This document shows positions 56,722 through 64,000 of a stretch of DNA of 64,000 nt, piece by piece; the stretch's first letter is position 1, and every line of letters starts with the position of its first letter. The stretch is from positions 1-64,000 of the forward strand of contig JAAQTN010000027.1 in NCBI GenBank assembly GCA_011742915.1, written 5' to 3'. Made by a program: the position numbers and the translations under genes. The notes beneath the pieces were generated by a model, which saw nothing but the letters and a program-made list of their open reading frames with translations, did not search any database and had not been told where the DNA came from. This DNA is from Billgrantia desiderata (lineage in GTDB: Bacteria; Pseudomonadota; Gammaproteobacteria; Pseudomonadales; Halomonadaceae).

Positions 56722-58941
56722 GTGACGCGCCGCCGTCTTGTGCTTGTTCTCGTCCTGCTTACCATCGTAGCGCTCTTTTTTCTCAGCGGCGCCAACGAGC
56801 TGCTGACCCTGGCCAACCTGCAAGCCGAGCAGGCCCGTTTTCAGGCCTGGCTGGCCGAAGAGCCGGTCGTGGTCGTGGGTGGCTTCTTCGTGCTTTACGT
56901 GCTCATGGCCGCGCTGTCGCTGCCCGGGGCAACGCTGCTGACGGTGCTGGGCGGGGCGCTGTTCGGCTTCGGCTGGGGGCTGCTGATCATCTCCTTCGCC
57001 AGTACCCTGGGCGCTACGCTGGCGGCGCTGATCGCCCGCACCCTGGCCCGGGCGCCGCTGGAGAAGCGCTTCGCACCGCAGCTCGAGCGCATCAATGCGG
57101 GCATTCGACGTGAGGGCGCCTTCTATCTCTTCACCCTGCGCCTGATCCCCCTGTTTCCCTTCTTCGTCATCAATCTGGTGGTGGGGCTCACCCGCATGCG
57201 CTTGTGGACCTTCTACTGGGTCAGCCAGCTGGGCATGTTGCCGGGCACCGCCGTGTTCGTGAATGCCGGCCGTGAACTCGGCAATCTGCAGTCGCTCTCC
57301 GACATCCTCTCGCCCGGACTGGTCGGTTCGTTCGTGCTGATCGGACTGTTCCCCTGGCTGGCGCGGGGCCTGGTGGCCATCGTCAAGCGTCGTCGGCTGG
57401 CGCTGCGTCATGCGCGTCCGACACGCTTCGATTACGACATCGTGGTGATCGGCGCGGGCTCCGCGGGCCTGGTGGCCAGCTATATCGCGGCGGCGGTCAA
57501 GGCCCGGGTGGCGCTGGTGGAGCGCGACCGCCTGGGCGGCGACTGCCTGAATACCGGCTGCGTGCCGTCCAAGGCGCTGATTCGCGCGGCGCGGGCTGCG
57601 GCGGAGGTGCGCGAGGCCGGCCGCTACGGTATCCAGGCCGGCGAACCCCGGGTCGACTTCGGCGCCGTGATGGCGCACGTGCGGCGTGCCGTCCGCGACG
57701 TGGAGCCCCACGACAGCCGGGAGCGCTACGAGGGCCTCGGGGTCGAGGTACTGGCGGGAGAGGCGCGGCTCGACGATCCCTGGCGCGTCCGGGTCCGCGC
57801 AGCCGATGGTGAGCGTGTGCTGACCACCCGACACGTGATCGTGGCCAGCGGCGCGAGTCCGAAGGTGCCGCCGCTGCCTGGCCTCGAGACCATCGAGGTG
57901 CTGACCTCGGACAATCTGTGGCAGCTCGAGGCCCTTCCCGAGCGCCTGGTGGTGCTGGGCGGCGGCCCCATCGGCTGCGAGCTGGGGCAGAGCTTCGCCC
58001 GCCTGGGCAGTCGGGTGAGCCTGGTCGAGATGGGGCCTCAACTGCTGCCACGGGAGGACGTCGATGCCGCCGACCTGCTGCGTCAGCGCCTCGTCAGCGA
58101 AGGCGTGGAGCTATGGCTCGACACCCGTGCGCTGCGCGTCGGGCCGGGCGCCGATGACGCGCATGTGCTGGAGGTGGAGCGTCGCCTCCCCTCGGGCGAG
58201 ATCGAGGTGCATAGGCTGCCGTTCGATCGCCTGCTGGTAGCGGTGGGGCGCCAGGCCAACGTGACCGGCCTCGGGCTCGAAGCGCTGGGGGTGGAGACGA
58301 ATGCCGATGGCACTCTGGCGGTGGACGAAAGTCTGCAGACGGTGCTGCCCAATGTCTGGGCCTGTGGCGACGTGGCCGGGCCGTTCCAACTGACCCATGC
58401 CAGCGCTCACCAGGCCTGGCATGCCACGGTGAATGCGCTGTTCGGTGAGCTGAAGCGCTTTCGGGTCAGCTATCGAGCGCTGCCGGCGGTCACCTTCACC
58501 GAACCCGAGGTGGCCCGGGTCGGCCTCAGCGAACGCGAGGCGCGCCGTCAGGGCGTCGAGTTCGAGGTCACGCGCTATTCGCTCGCCGAGCTGGACCGGG
58601 CCATCACCGAGGGACGCACCGAAGGATTCGTCAAGGTACTGACGGTGCCGGGCCGGGATCGCATTCTCGGTGCCAGCGTGGTGGGGCAGGGGGCCGGCGA
58701 GCTGCTGGCCGAGTTCACCCTGGCGATGACCCACGGCATCGGGCTGAACAAGCTGCTGGGCACGGTGCATCCGTACCCCACCTGGTCCGAGGCGGCCAAG
58801 GCCACGGCCGGTCTATGGAAGAACGCGCACAAGCCCGAGCGGCTGCTGCGCTGGCTGGCACGCTACTTCGCCTGGCGGCGTGGGGTCCATCGAAGCGAGA
58901 CGAGGGCGGCCTCGACGGAGACGAGGAGGAAGGATGCTTGA
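56722..58941 (+). CDS. VTT-domain membrane protein fused to a pyridine nucleotide-disulfide oxidoreductase
   Basis: A 739-residue fusion. Residues about 5-220 form a TVP38/TMEM64-type VTT (DedA superfamily) membrane domain with several helices and the motif FTLRLIPLFPFFVINLVVG. Residues about 235-715 form a mercuric-reductase/lipoamide-dehydrogenase-like flavoprotein: FAD motif VIGAGSAGLVAS, redox disulfide C275-C280 in GGDCLNTGCVPSKAL, NAD motif VLGGGPIGCELGQ, and a C-terminal HPYPTWSEA holding the expected His and Glu. The start is GTG 56722 with GGAG at 8 bp. The membrane anchor places the reductase at the inner membrane; its electron acceptor is unknown. It overlaps the phosphatidyltransferase gene by 8 bp. 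Confidence 0.9.
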   Translation: MTRRRLVLVLVLLTIVALFFLSGANELLTLANLQAEQARFQAWLAEEPVVVVGGFFVLYVLMAALSLPGATLLTVLGGALFGFGWGLLIISFASTLGATLAALIARTLARAPLEKRFAPQLERINAGIRREGAFYLFTLRLIPLFPFFVINLVVGLTRMRLWTFYWVSQLGMLPGTAVFVNAGRELGNLQSLSDILSPGLVGSFVLIGLFPWLARGLVAIVKRRRLALRHARPTRFDYDIVVIGAGSAGLVASYIAAAVKARVALVERDRLGGDCLNTGCVPSKALIRAARAAAEVREAGRYGIQAGEPRVDFGAVMAHVRRAVRDVEPHDSRERYEGLGVEVLAGEARLDDPWRVRVRAADGERVLTTRHVIVASGASPKVPPLPGLETIEVLTSDNLWQLEALPERLVVLGGGPIGCELGQSFARLGSRVSLVEMGPQLLPREDVDAADLLRQRLVSEGVELWLDTRALRVGPGADDAHVLEVERRLPSGEIEVHRLPFDRLLVAVGRQANVTGLGLEALGVETNADGTLAVDESLQTVLPNVWACGDVAGPFQLTHASAHQAWHATVNALFGELKRFRVSYRALPAVTFTEPEVARVGLSEREARRQGVEFEVTRYSLAELDRAITEGRTEGFVKVLTVPGRDRILGASVVGQGAGELLAEFTLAMTHGIGLNKLLGTVHPYPTWSEAAKATAGLWKNAHKPERLLRWLARYFAWRRGVHRSETRAASTETRRKDA

Positions 58942-59560
58942 TCGTTGGACCATGCCGCTGGTGCAGGCCCCGCTGCAGGTCGTGGCAGGCTGGCTGCAGC
59001 GTTGCAACGTTCGCCCCGACCGGGTGACGCTGGTGTCGTTTGGCATCGGCATGCTCAGCCTGCCGCTGCTGGCGCTGGAGTTCTACCTCGTGGCCCTGGC
59101 CGCGATCCTGCTCAATCGGGTGGGCGACGGCGTGGATGGCGCCCTGGCACGGCTCACGGGCAAGGCGAGCGATGCCGGGGGCTTTCTCGACATCGGCCTC
59201 GACTTCGTCTTCTATGCCGCCGTGGTGTTGGGGTTCGCCCTGGCCGATCCGGCAGCCAATGCGCTGGCCGCCGCCTTTCTGCTGTTTTCCTTCATCGGCA
59301 CCGGGACGTCGTTTCTGGCCTTTGCCATCATGGCCACCCGGCACGGGCTCGAGCGTCCGCGTTTCCAGCGCAAGGCGTTCTACTATCTGCATGGCTTGAC
59401 CGAGGGCACGGAAACCATTCTGGCTTTCGTGCTCTTCTGCCTGTGGCCGAACCATTTCGCCCTGCTGGCCACGCTGTTTGCCGTGGCGTGCCTGATCACT
59501 ACCGCCACGCGGCTGTGGGGTGGCTACCGCACCCTGCGGCGGCTCGAAGAGACGCTGTGA
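58934..59560 (+). CDS. CDP-alcohol phosphatidyltransferase family protein
   Basis: Inner-membrane enzyme of 208 residues that should transfer a phosphatidyl (or similar) group from a CDP-activated donor to an alcohol. The signature D-x2-DG-x2-AR-x8-G-x3-D-x3-D is complete: D65, D68-G69, A72-R73, G82, D86, D90. About five to six hydrophobic helices follow. The ATG at 58934 lies inside the end of the preceding gene after GAGGAAGG, so the two proteins are probably made together. The acceptor alcohol is not predictable from sequence. Confidence 0.88.
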   Translation: MLDRWTMPLVQAPLQVVAGWLQRCNVRPDRVTLVSFGIGMLSLPLLALEFYLVALAAILLNRVGDGVDGALARLTGKASDAGGFLDIGLDFVFYAAVVLGFALADPAANALAAAFLLFSFIGTGTSFLAFAIMATRHGLERPRFQRKAFYYLHGLTEGTETILAFVLFCLWPNHFALLATLFAVACLITTATRLWGGYRTLRRLEETL

Positions 59561-59574
59561 CCCCCAGGCCGACA

Positions 59575-59607
59575 GCAAAGAAAAGAGGGCAGCGCGTGGC
59601 TGCCCTC
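59575..59607 (-). terminator. slyD terminator
   Basis: A 9-bp stem GAGGGCAGC/GCTGCCCTC (59585-59593 and 59599-59607) with a 5-base loop. On the minus strand it is followed by TTTTCTTTGC. It also lies 24 bp after the convergent phosphatidyltransferase gene and may stop both transcripts. Confidence 0.8.
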
Positions 59608-59639
59608 CTCGGGATGACTCTCGAGCGTCACGCGGTGGC

Positions 59640-60122
59640 TCAGTGCTCGACGCCGCCTTCACCGTGCACGTGGCCGTGCTCGATCTCTTCCTGGCTGGCT
59701 TCGCGTACGGTAGCGATCTCGACGTCGAAGTTGAGCTTCTGGCCGGCCAGCGGATGGTTGCCGTCGACGGTGACGGTATCGCCTTCCACCTTGGTCACGG
59801 TGACCATCAGCGGGCCGCCTTGCGTCTGGGCCTGGAACTGCATTCCCGGCTCGACGGCCTCGACGCCCTGGAAGGCATCGCGCGGCACTTCTTGCACCAG
59901 CTGCGGCTGCACCTCGCCGTAACCCTCTTCGGGGGAGACGGTCACATTGAGCTTTTCACCGGCTTCACGCCCTTCCAACTGCTTCTCGAGACCGGGAATG
60001 ATGTTGCCGGCACCGTGGAGATAAGTCAGCGGCTGACGACCTTCCGAGCTGTCCAGCACTTCACCTGCATCGTTGGTCAGGGTGTAGTGAAACGCGACGA
60101 CTGAATTCTGCGCAATCTGCAT
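59640..60122 (-). CDS. slyD: FKBP-type peptidyl-prolyl isomerase SlyD
   Basis: Prolyl isomerase and chaperone, 160 residues. The split FKBP domain (NSVVAFHYTLTNDAGEVLDS, LEGREAGEKLNVTVSPEEGY) encloses an IF (insert-in-flap) domain at about 75-120, and GNHPLAGQKLNFDVEI is the family hallmark. The His-rich tail (HGHVHGEGGVEH) is short compared with the E. coli metal-binding tail. The ATG at 60122 has AAAGG at 7 bp, so an upstream in-frame ATG at 60146 is not needed. Confidence 0.93.
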   Translation of the reverse strand: MQIAQNSVVAFHYTLTNDAGEVLDSSEGRQPLTYLHGAGNIIPGLEKQLEGREAGEKLNVTVSPEEGYGEVQPQLVQEVPRDAFQGVEAVEPGMQFQAQTQGGPLMVTVTKVEGDTVTVDGNHPLAGQKLNFDVEIATVREASQEEIEHGHVHGEGGVEH

Positions 60123-60330
60123 TGATGAACCTTTCGGTGAGTGCATGTAGGGACCATGGTAACGCGCGATGCCGGAGCTGTCAGGGGGGATGCGGTTTTT
60201 TCAGCTTTGGCCGGCTCTTCCTGAGTTCCGTTCACGCCTTTTTGACGAGTTGCGCAGCATGAGCCTCGCGGCTACCCTAGCGTGACCCAAAATTTTCGTC
60301 CCACTTCTAACTTTGATTGGAGCCGTGCCC

Positions 60331-60615
60331 ATGACCGAAATCGTGATCTGGCTGATTGCCTTTGCCCTGATTCTGTTCTTCAGCATCAAGCTGTGGGAGG
60401 CGACCGTCAGTGCCGCTTTGAACAAGGTGGTGCCACGTGTCATCAAGAGCGATGACGGCAACCGCTGGGTGTGGAGCGTGGCGCTTGCCGTGCTGGGTGC
60501 CACCGCGCTGGTGCGTCCCATCGACATGCTGTTGACTCTGATCGTGATCGCCCTGCTGGGCTTGATTGGCTGGAAGCTGGTGTGTTGGGCCATGGGGCGG
60601 GCCAACTTCCACTGA
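60331..60615 (+). CDS. Small membrane protein of unknown function
   Basis: A 94-residue protein with an N-terminal membrane helix (about 3-22), a central polar stretch (ALNKVVPRVIKSDDGNRWVW) and hydrophobic segments at about 50-88. TTGGAG lies 9 bp before the ATG at 60331. It ends with a strong terminator. I do not recognise the family; start, ribosome site and terminator together support a real gene. Confidence 0.65.
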   Translation: MTEIVIWLIAFALILFFSIKLWEATVSAALNKVVPRVIKSDDGNRWVWSVALAVLGATALVRPIDMLLTLIVIALLGLIGWKLVCWAMGRANFH

Positions 60616-60630
60616 GATGGCTTCTCATCG

Positions 60631-60674
60631 AACGCAACTGGCCCGCGGCATTCGCCGCGGGCCAGTTGCGTTTT
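60631..60674. terminator. Strong bidirectional terminator
   Basis: A perfect 19-bp stem (60631-60649 and 60654-60672) with the 4-base loop ATTC, its outer end rich in A and T, and T to 60674 on the plus strand. It lies between the convergent small membrane protein and glycine-zipper lipoprotein genes. Confidence 0.88.
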
Positions 60675-60713
60675 ACGTTGAGAAAGGGCGCTGAGACTGG
60701 CTGTCTCGAACTC

Positions 60714-61181
60714 TCAGTAGGGCGCCACGGTGACGTTGGCACCGCTGCCGATCATGCGTACCCGCTGCCCGACCTGGAACGGACGGTCGGCCTTCTGCAC
60801 GATCACCACGTTCTGACCGTCGTCGCGGCGGATCTCCATCTCCCAGGCGCGCACGCGGTTGGTCGACTCTTCGATGGCGCTACCCGCCACTGCGCCACCG
60901 ATCACGCCAGCGGCGGTGGCCAGCTGCCGGCCGGAACCGCCGCCCACCTGACGACCGAGCAGACCACCGACCACGGCACCGCCGCCGGTACCGATGATGC
61001 CGCCCGCACGGCTGTCGGCCTGGACCTGCACCTGGCGCAGCGCGGTGATGGTGCCGAACGTCACGGTCTGGGCGGTGCCAGCCTGGGTGCCGCGGTAGAC
61101 ATCGCCGCCCATGGTTGAGGTGTTGGCACAGCCGGCCAGGGTCAGCATGCCGATAGCCAGCACGGGAAGAAGACGCTTCAT
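60714..61181 (-). CDS. Glycine-zipper outer-membrane lipoprotein (SlyB/Pcp-like)
   Basis: Lipoprotein of 155 residues. Signal peptide with lipobox LAGC (C18), then a glycine-zipper segment (GGIIGTGGGAVVGGLLGRQV and AGVIGGAVAGSAIEES, about 80-115), then a soluble beta-rich end (NVVIVQKADRPFQVGQRVRM) as in SlyB. These proteins sit in the outer membrane and help envelope integrity. AGGAGGTG lies before the ATG at 61181. It probably has its own promoter; a small palindrome lies near 61254. Confidence 0.9.
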   Translation of the reverse strand: MKRLLPVLAIGMLTLAGCANTSTMGGDVYRGTQAGTAQTVTFGTITALRQVQVQADSRAGGIIGTGGGAVVGGLLGRQVGGGSGRQLATAAGVIGGAVAGSAIEESTNRVRAWEMEIRRDDGQNVVIVQKADRPFQVGQRVRMIGSGANVTVAPY

Positions 61182-61378
61182 GTACACCTCCTGAAGGCAA
61201 GCCGATAGCGCATTGGGGAATCGTCTTTGCCATTGTTTAGGGAAACACTGTTTGCTAACTAGCTTAGCCACTCATGCTTCATTTGACCAGAGCCAAGTGC
61301 TGCAAGTGCCGCTCACAGCGGCAGAAAAAGGGGTAAACATTGTGCAAGCTGAGGGCGGCAGCGCCGGAGGGCGTGACG

Positions 61379-61403
61379 AAAAAAGGGAGGCACGAGGCCT
61401 CCC
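61379..61403 (-). terminator. aceA terminator
   Basis: A 7-bp stem GGGAGGC/GCCTCCC (61385-61391 and 61397-61403) with a 5-base loop, followed on the minus strand by six T. It lies 33 bp past the isocitrate lyase stop. Confidence 0.85.
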
Positions 61404-61436
61404 AAGGGTTCCAGTCGTTCTACCGTATCGCCATGC

Positions 61437-63032
61437 TCAGCCGAACTGGTTCATGGTGTTGTCCTTGCCGCCGGCCTTGAGTGCCGCCTCGCCGTGGAAG
61501 AACTCCTTGTGGTCGTCCCCGATGTTGGAGCCGGCCATGTCCTGATGCTTGACCGTGGCGATGCCTTCACGGATCTCGCGGCGCTGTACGCCCGCCACGT
61601 AGGCCAGCATGCCCTCGGCGCCAAAGTAACCCTTGGCCAGGTTGTCGGTGGACAGGGCGGCGGTGTGGTAGGTCGGCAGCGTAATCAGGTGGTGGAAGAT
61701 GCCGGCCTCGCGGGCCGCGTCGCGCTGGAAGTTCTGAGTCCACTCGTCCGCCAGCTTGCCAAGCTCGGTGCTGTCGTACTCGGCGCTCATCAGGTTGGCG
61801 CGGTCGTAGGCCGAGACATCCTTGCCTTCCTTCTCCCAGGCATCGAATACCTGCTGACGGAAGTTGAGCGTCCAGTTGAAGGAGGGCGAGTTGTTGTAGA
61901 CCAGCTTGGCGTCCGGCACCACCTGGCGAATGCGGTCCACCATGCCCTTGATCTGGCCGACGTGGGGCTTCTCGGTCTCGATCCACAGCAGGTCGGCGCC
62001 GTTCTGCAGGCTGGTGATACAGTCGAGTACCACGCGGTCTTCGCCGGTGCCGGGCTTGAACTGGTACAGGCCGGAAGCCAGACGCTTTACCTTGACCAGC
62101 TTGCCGTTCTGCTTGATCACCACGTCGCCGTTGTCGATGTCGGTAGCGCTTTCGATCACGTCACCGTCGAGGAAGCTGTTGTACTGGTCGCCCAGATCGC
62201 CCGGCTCCTTGGTCACGGCGATCTTCTGGGTCAGGCCGGCGCCCAGGGAGTCGGTGCGGGCGACGATCACGCCGTCATCCACGCCCAGTTCGAGGAAGGC
62301 GTAGCGCACGGCATTGATCTTGGCCAGGAAGTCCTCGTGGGGCACGGTGACCTTGCCGTCCTGATGGCCGCACTGCTTCTCGTCGGAAACCTGGTTCTCG
62401 AGCTGGATACAGCAGGCGCCCGCCTCGATCATCTTCTTGGCCAGCAGATAGGTGGCCTCGGCGTTACCGAAACCGGCATCGATGTCGGCGATGATCGGCA
62501 CCACGTGGGTCTCGTGGTTGTCGATCTTGGCGATCAGTGCCTCGGCCTTGGCCTTGTCGCCGGCCTTCTGGGCCGCTTCGAGATCGCGGAACAGGTGGTT
62601 GAGCTCCCAGGCGTCGGCCTGGCGCAGGAAGGTGTAGAGCTCTTCGATCAGACCCGGCACGCTGGTCTTCTCGTGCATGGACTGGTCGGGCAGCGGGCCG
62701 AACTCGGAGCGCAGGGCGGCGACCATCCAGCCGGAGAGGTAGAGGTAGCGACGCTTGGTGGTGCCGAAGTGCTTCTTGATCGAAATCAGCTTCTGCTGAC
62801 CGATGAAACCGTGCCAGCAGCCCAGCGACTGGGTGTACTGTGAGCTGTCGGCGTCGTAGGCGGCCATGTCCTCGCGCATGATCTTGGCGGTGTACTTGGC
62901 AATATCCAGACCGGTCTTGAAGCGGTTCTGGGCACGCATGCGGGCGGCATTCTCGGGGCTGATGCTGGCCCACTTGCCTTGCTGGGCTTCACGCAGTTGA
63001 GCCAGTGCCTTGATGTCGTCTTTGTATGACAT
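61437..63032 (-). CDS. aceA: Isocitrate lyase
   Basis: Splits isocitrate into glyoxylate and succinate, the first step of the glyoxylate bypass. The 531-residue enzyme is of the longer Pseudomonas-type class rather than the 434-residue E. coli form. The catalytic cysteine is C221 in KQCGHQDGK, with DIDAGFGNAEATYLL upstream and SPSFNWTLNF downstream. The ATG at 63032 is preceded by GGAAGGATGGCAAC. It is a single-gene unit with a long upstream region; malate synthase is not in this window. Confidence 0.96.
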   Translation of the reverse strand: MSYKDDIKALAQLREAQQGKWASISPENAARMRAQNRFKTGLDIAKYTAKIMREDMAAYDADSSQYTQSLGCWHGFIGQQKLISIKKHFGTTKRRYLYLSGWMVAALRSEFGPLPDQSMHEKTSVPGLIEELYTFLRQADAWELNHLFRDLEAAQKAGDKAKAEALIAKIDNHETHVVPIIADIDAGFGNAEATYLLAKKMIEAGACCIQLENQVSDEKQCGHQDGKVTVPHEDFLAKINAVRYAFLELGVDDGVIVARTDSLGAGLTQKIAVTKEPGDLGDQYNSFLDGDVIESATDIDNGDVVIKQNGKLVKVKRLASGLYQFKPGTGEDRVVLDCITSLQNGADLLWIETEKPHVGQIKGMVDRIRQVVPDAKLVYNNSPSFNWTLNFRQQVFDAWEKEGKDVSAYDRANLMSAEYDSTELGKLADEWTQNFQRDAAREAGIFHHLITLPTYHTAALSTDNLAKGYFGAEGMLAYVAGVQRREIREGIATVKHQDMAGSNIGDDHKEFFHGEAALKAGGKDNTMNQFG

Positions 63033-63419
63033 GTTGCCATCCTTCCGATCTGAGGTGGGGTCTTCGGCTTCGATTGCCATGCGGCGGCGCTCGCTGCCTC
63101 GTCAGTTGGCGGCATTCGACCGGACTTCCCGGACTATGCTGCACCTGCGAAGTCATGTCAGAGTCAACCAGAACGTCCTGCTTGTCTCTACGGCGTTGGT
63201 CGAACTCAGATGAACGTTAAGACGCTTACTGTTTTCGACACATTGCGAACGTTATCGAACGGTCGTTTTAACTTCGCCTTGATATCACTATGCCGCATGA
63301 AGACTGAGTCTCACAATCATCACTTGGGGGCAGGTAGGGTTGTAGTTCGACTACAAGACCATGGCTTTACGCCTGAATCCTGTAGTCGAATTTCGCCTTT
63401 CTAAGGGTAGGGAGGGTGT
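63033..63419. other. Control region upstream of isocitrate lyase
   Basis: About 390 bp without a credible gene. It is less GC-rich than the flanks and carries AACGTT-centred sequences (near 63215 and 63250), CGAACG direct repeats at about 63246-63262 and, further out, a TTGTAGT palindrome. It separates two genes pointing the same way, so regulation of aceA by a dedicated repressor or activator is plausible. An open frame at 63210-63404 lacks protein-like features and a ribosome site. Confidence 0.5.
63340..63356. promoter_or_regulatory. Palindrome upstream of aceA, possible operator
   Basis: TTGTAGT-TCG-ACTACAA is a perfect 7-3-7 palindrome, with a related half TGTAGTCGAA at 63381-63390. It is about 310 bp upstream of the aceA start, far for a repressor site, and 64 bp past the GNAT stop. 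The TTGTAG half resembles sites of some GntR-type regulators; identity is uncertain. Confidence 0.35.
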
Positions 63420-63851
63420 TCAGTCGATCAGGGAAAGGCGCATGTTGCGGTGCGGTATGCCGGCGTCGAGGAAAACCTCGCCGTAGGCCGTGAAGCCGAG
63501 GTTTTCATAGAAGGCAAGGGCGTGAGTCTGGGCGGCCAGTTCGACCTGGGCGTGGCCCAGGCGGCGGGCCGAGGCGATGGCAGCCCGCATCAGCGCCGCA
63601 CCGATACCCAGGCCGCGTGCTTCGCGCAGCACGGCGACCCGACCGATGTGGCCGTCGGGCAGCAGCCGGGCGGTGCCCAGTGGCGAGTCGTCGTGCAGTG
63701 CGAGGAAGTGGCGGCACGCGTCGTCGCGGCCGTCCCACTCCTCTTCGCGGGGCACCTGCTGCTCCTCGATGAACACGATACGACGGATTTCGCCGGCCAC
63801 CTCGCCAAGCTCGGCCCAACTGCCTTCACGGATCTCGATCCGCTCCTTCAT
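63420..63851 (-). CDS. GNAT family N-acetyltransferase (YjcF-like)
   Basis: Acetyltransferase of 143 residues. The opening VFIEEQQVPREEEWDGRDD is the mark of the YjcF/ElaA-like group. The acetyl-CoA motif A is VAVLREARGLGIGAALMRAA, and ALAFYENLGFTAYGEVFLD is motif B. Substrate unknown. It follows an incomplete gene on the same strand by 32 bp. Confidence 0.88.
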   Translation of the reverse strand: MKERIEIREGSWAELGEVAGEIRRIVFIEEQQVPREEEWDGRDDACRHFLALHDDSPLGTARLLPDGHIGRVAVLREARGLGIGAALMRAAIASARRLGHAQVELAAQTHALAFYENLGFTAYGEVFLDAGIPHRNMRLSLID

Positions 63852-63883
63852 GGCGTCTCTCCTTTTCCGCTTTTTTCAATCTC

Positions 63884-64000
63884 TTACTCTTCCTCGGCCC
63901 AGGTCAGGCTGCCGGCATCGTACAGGGCTGCGAGCAGCTCGGCGGCCCCCTCATGGGCCAGCAGCTCGGCATCCAGGGGTTCGTCGCTGGCCACGGCGCG
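63884..64000 (-). CDS. C-terminal end of a gene running off the window
   Basis: Reading the minus strand from the window edge, 38 codons end in TAA at 63884 (acidic, Leu/Ala-rich tail ending LTWAEEE). The composition and the close upstream position to the GNAT gene fit a real coding end, possibly in the same operon. Too little is present to name a family. Confidence 0.45.
   Translation of the reverse strand, partial: RAVASDEPLDAELLAHEGAAELLAALYDAGSLTWAEEE

Noticed and set aside
63210..63404. A 64-codon open frame upstream of isocitrate lyase
   Set aside because: It has no good ribosome site or recognisable motif and lies in a region with several regulatory-looking repeats.

Overview
The window is a GC-rich gammaproteobacterial chromosome segment. 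The gene content and order (sdhCDAB-sucAB-lpdA-sucCD in one run opposite gltA, a siaABCD cassette, a Pseudomonas-type glucose ABC transporter beside its two-component system, a 531-residue Pseudomonas-type isocitrate lyase) suggest a Halomonas-like member of the Halomonadaceae/Oceanospirillales. That assignment is inference from gene content and protein resemblance; no rRNA is present.

Layout. 1-3050: an XRE-type regulator whose 3' end runs into insertion-sequence-like repeats, then gltX, tRNA-Ala(GGC), tRNA-Glu(UUC) and an AT-rich gene-free stretch with DnaA boxes. 3051-17452: central carbon metabolism, with a 3-hydroxyisobutyrate-dehydrogenase-like enzyme and gltA on the minus strand, and succinate dehydrogenase, 2-oxoglutarate dehydrogenase (E1, E2, E3) and succinyl-CoA synthetase on the plus strand, closed by a strong terminator. 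The E2 subunit carries two lipoyl domains. 17470-22791: a secreted beta-helix/RTX protein facing a type I secretion ABC transporter and its membrane fusion protein. 22864-29703: a DUF1989 protein, the SiaA-SiaB-SiaC-SiaD c-di-GMP cassette and RNase II. 29907-37529: a HAD phosphatase, a response regulator/histidine kinase pair and a complete glucose-type ABC importer, matching the Pseudomonas gltR-gtrS-gltBFGK order but without the porin gene.

37549-44774: stress and envelope genes (UspA, YcjF/YcjX, an MFS transporter, a GlxA-type AraC regulator broken by a frameshift, DUF924, a GlsB/YeaQ membrane protein, a beta-barrel protein). 45029-50121: large-subunit catalase KatE, then gabD-gabT for GABA degradation. 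50322-56616: an 821-residue protein with repeated DUF1266 units, an NlpC/P60 lipoprotein, a divergent LysR/MFS pair with a visible operator, and exported MsrA. 56722-59560: a VTT (TVP38/DedA-like) membrane domain fused to a flavin disulfide reductase, overlapping a CDP-alcohol phosphatidyltransferase. 59640-64000: SlyD, a small membrane protein, a glycine-zipper lipoprotein, isocitrate lyase, a GNAT acetyltransferase and the tail of one more gene.

How they work together: citrate synthase, the sdh/suc run and isocitrate lyase cover much of the TCA and glyoxylate cycles; gabDT feeds succinate into the same pathway; glt genes bring in sugar. Least explained are a nested-palindrome intergenic repeat (two copies, both between convergent genes), the VTT-reductase/phosphatidyltransferase pair, the type I-secreted beta-helix protein and the DUF1266 repeat protein. 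No CRISPR array, rRNA, prophage or complete insertion sequence was seen.
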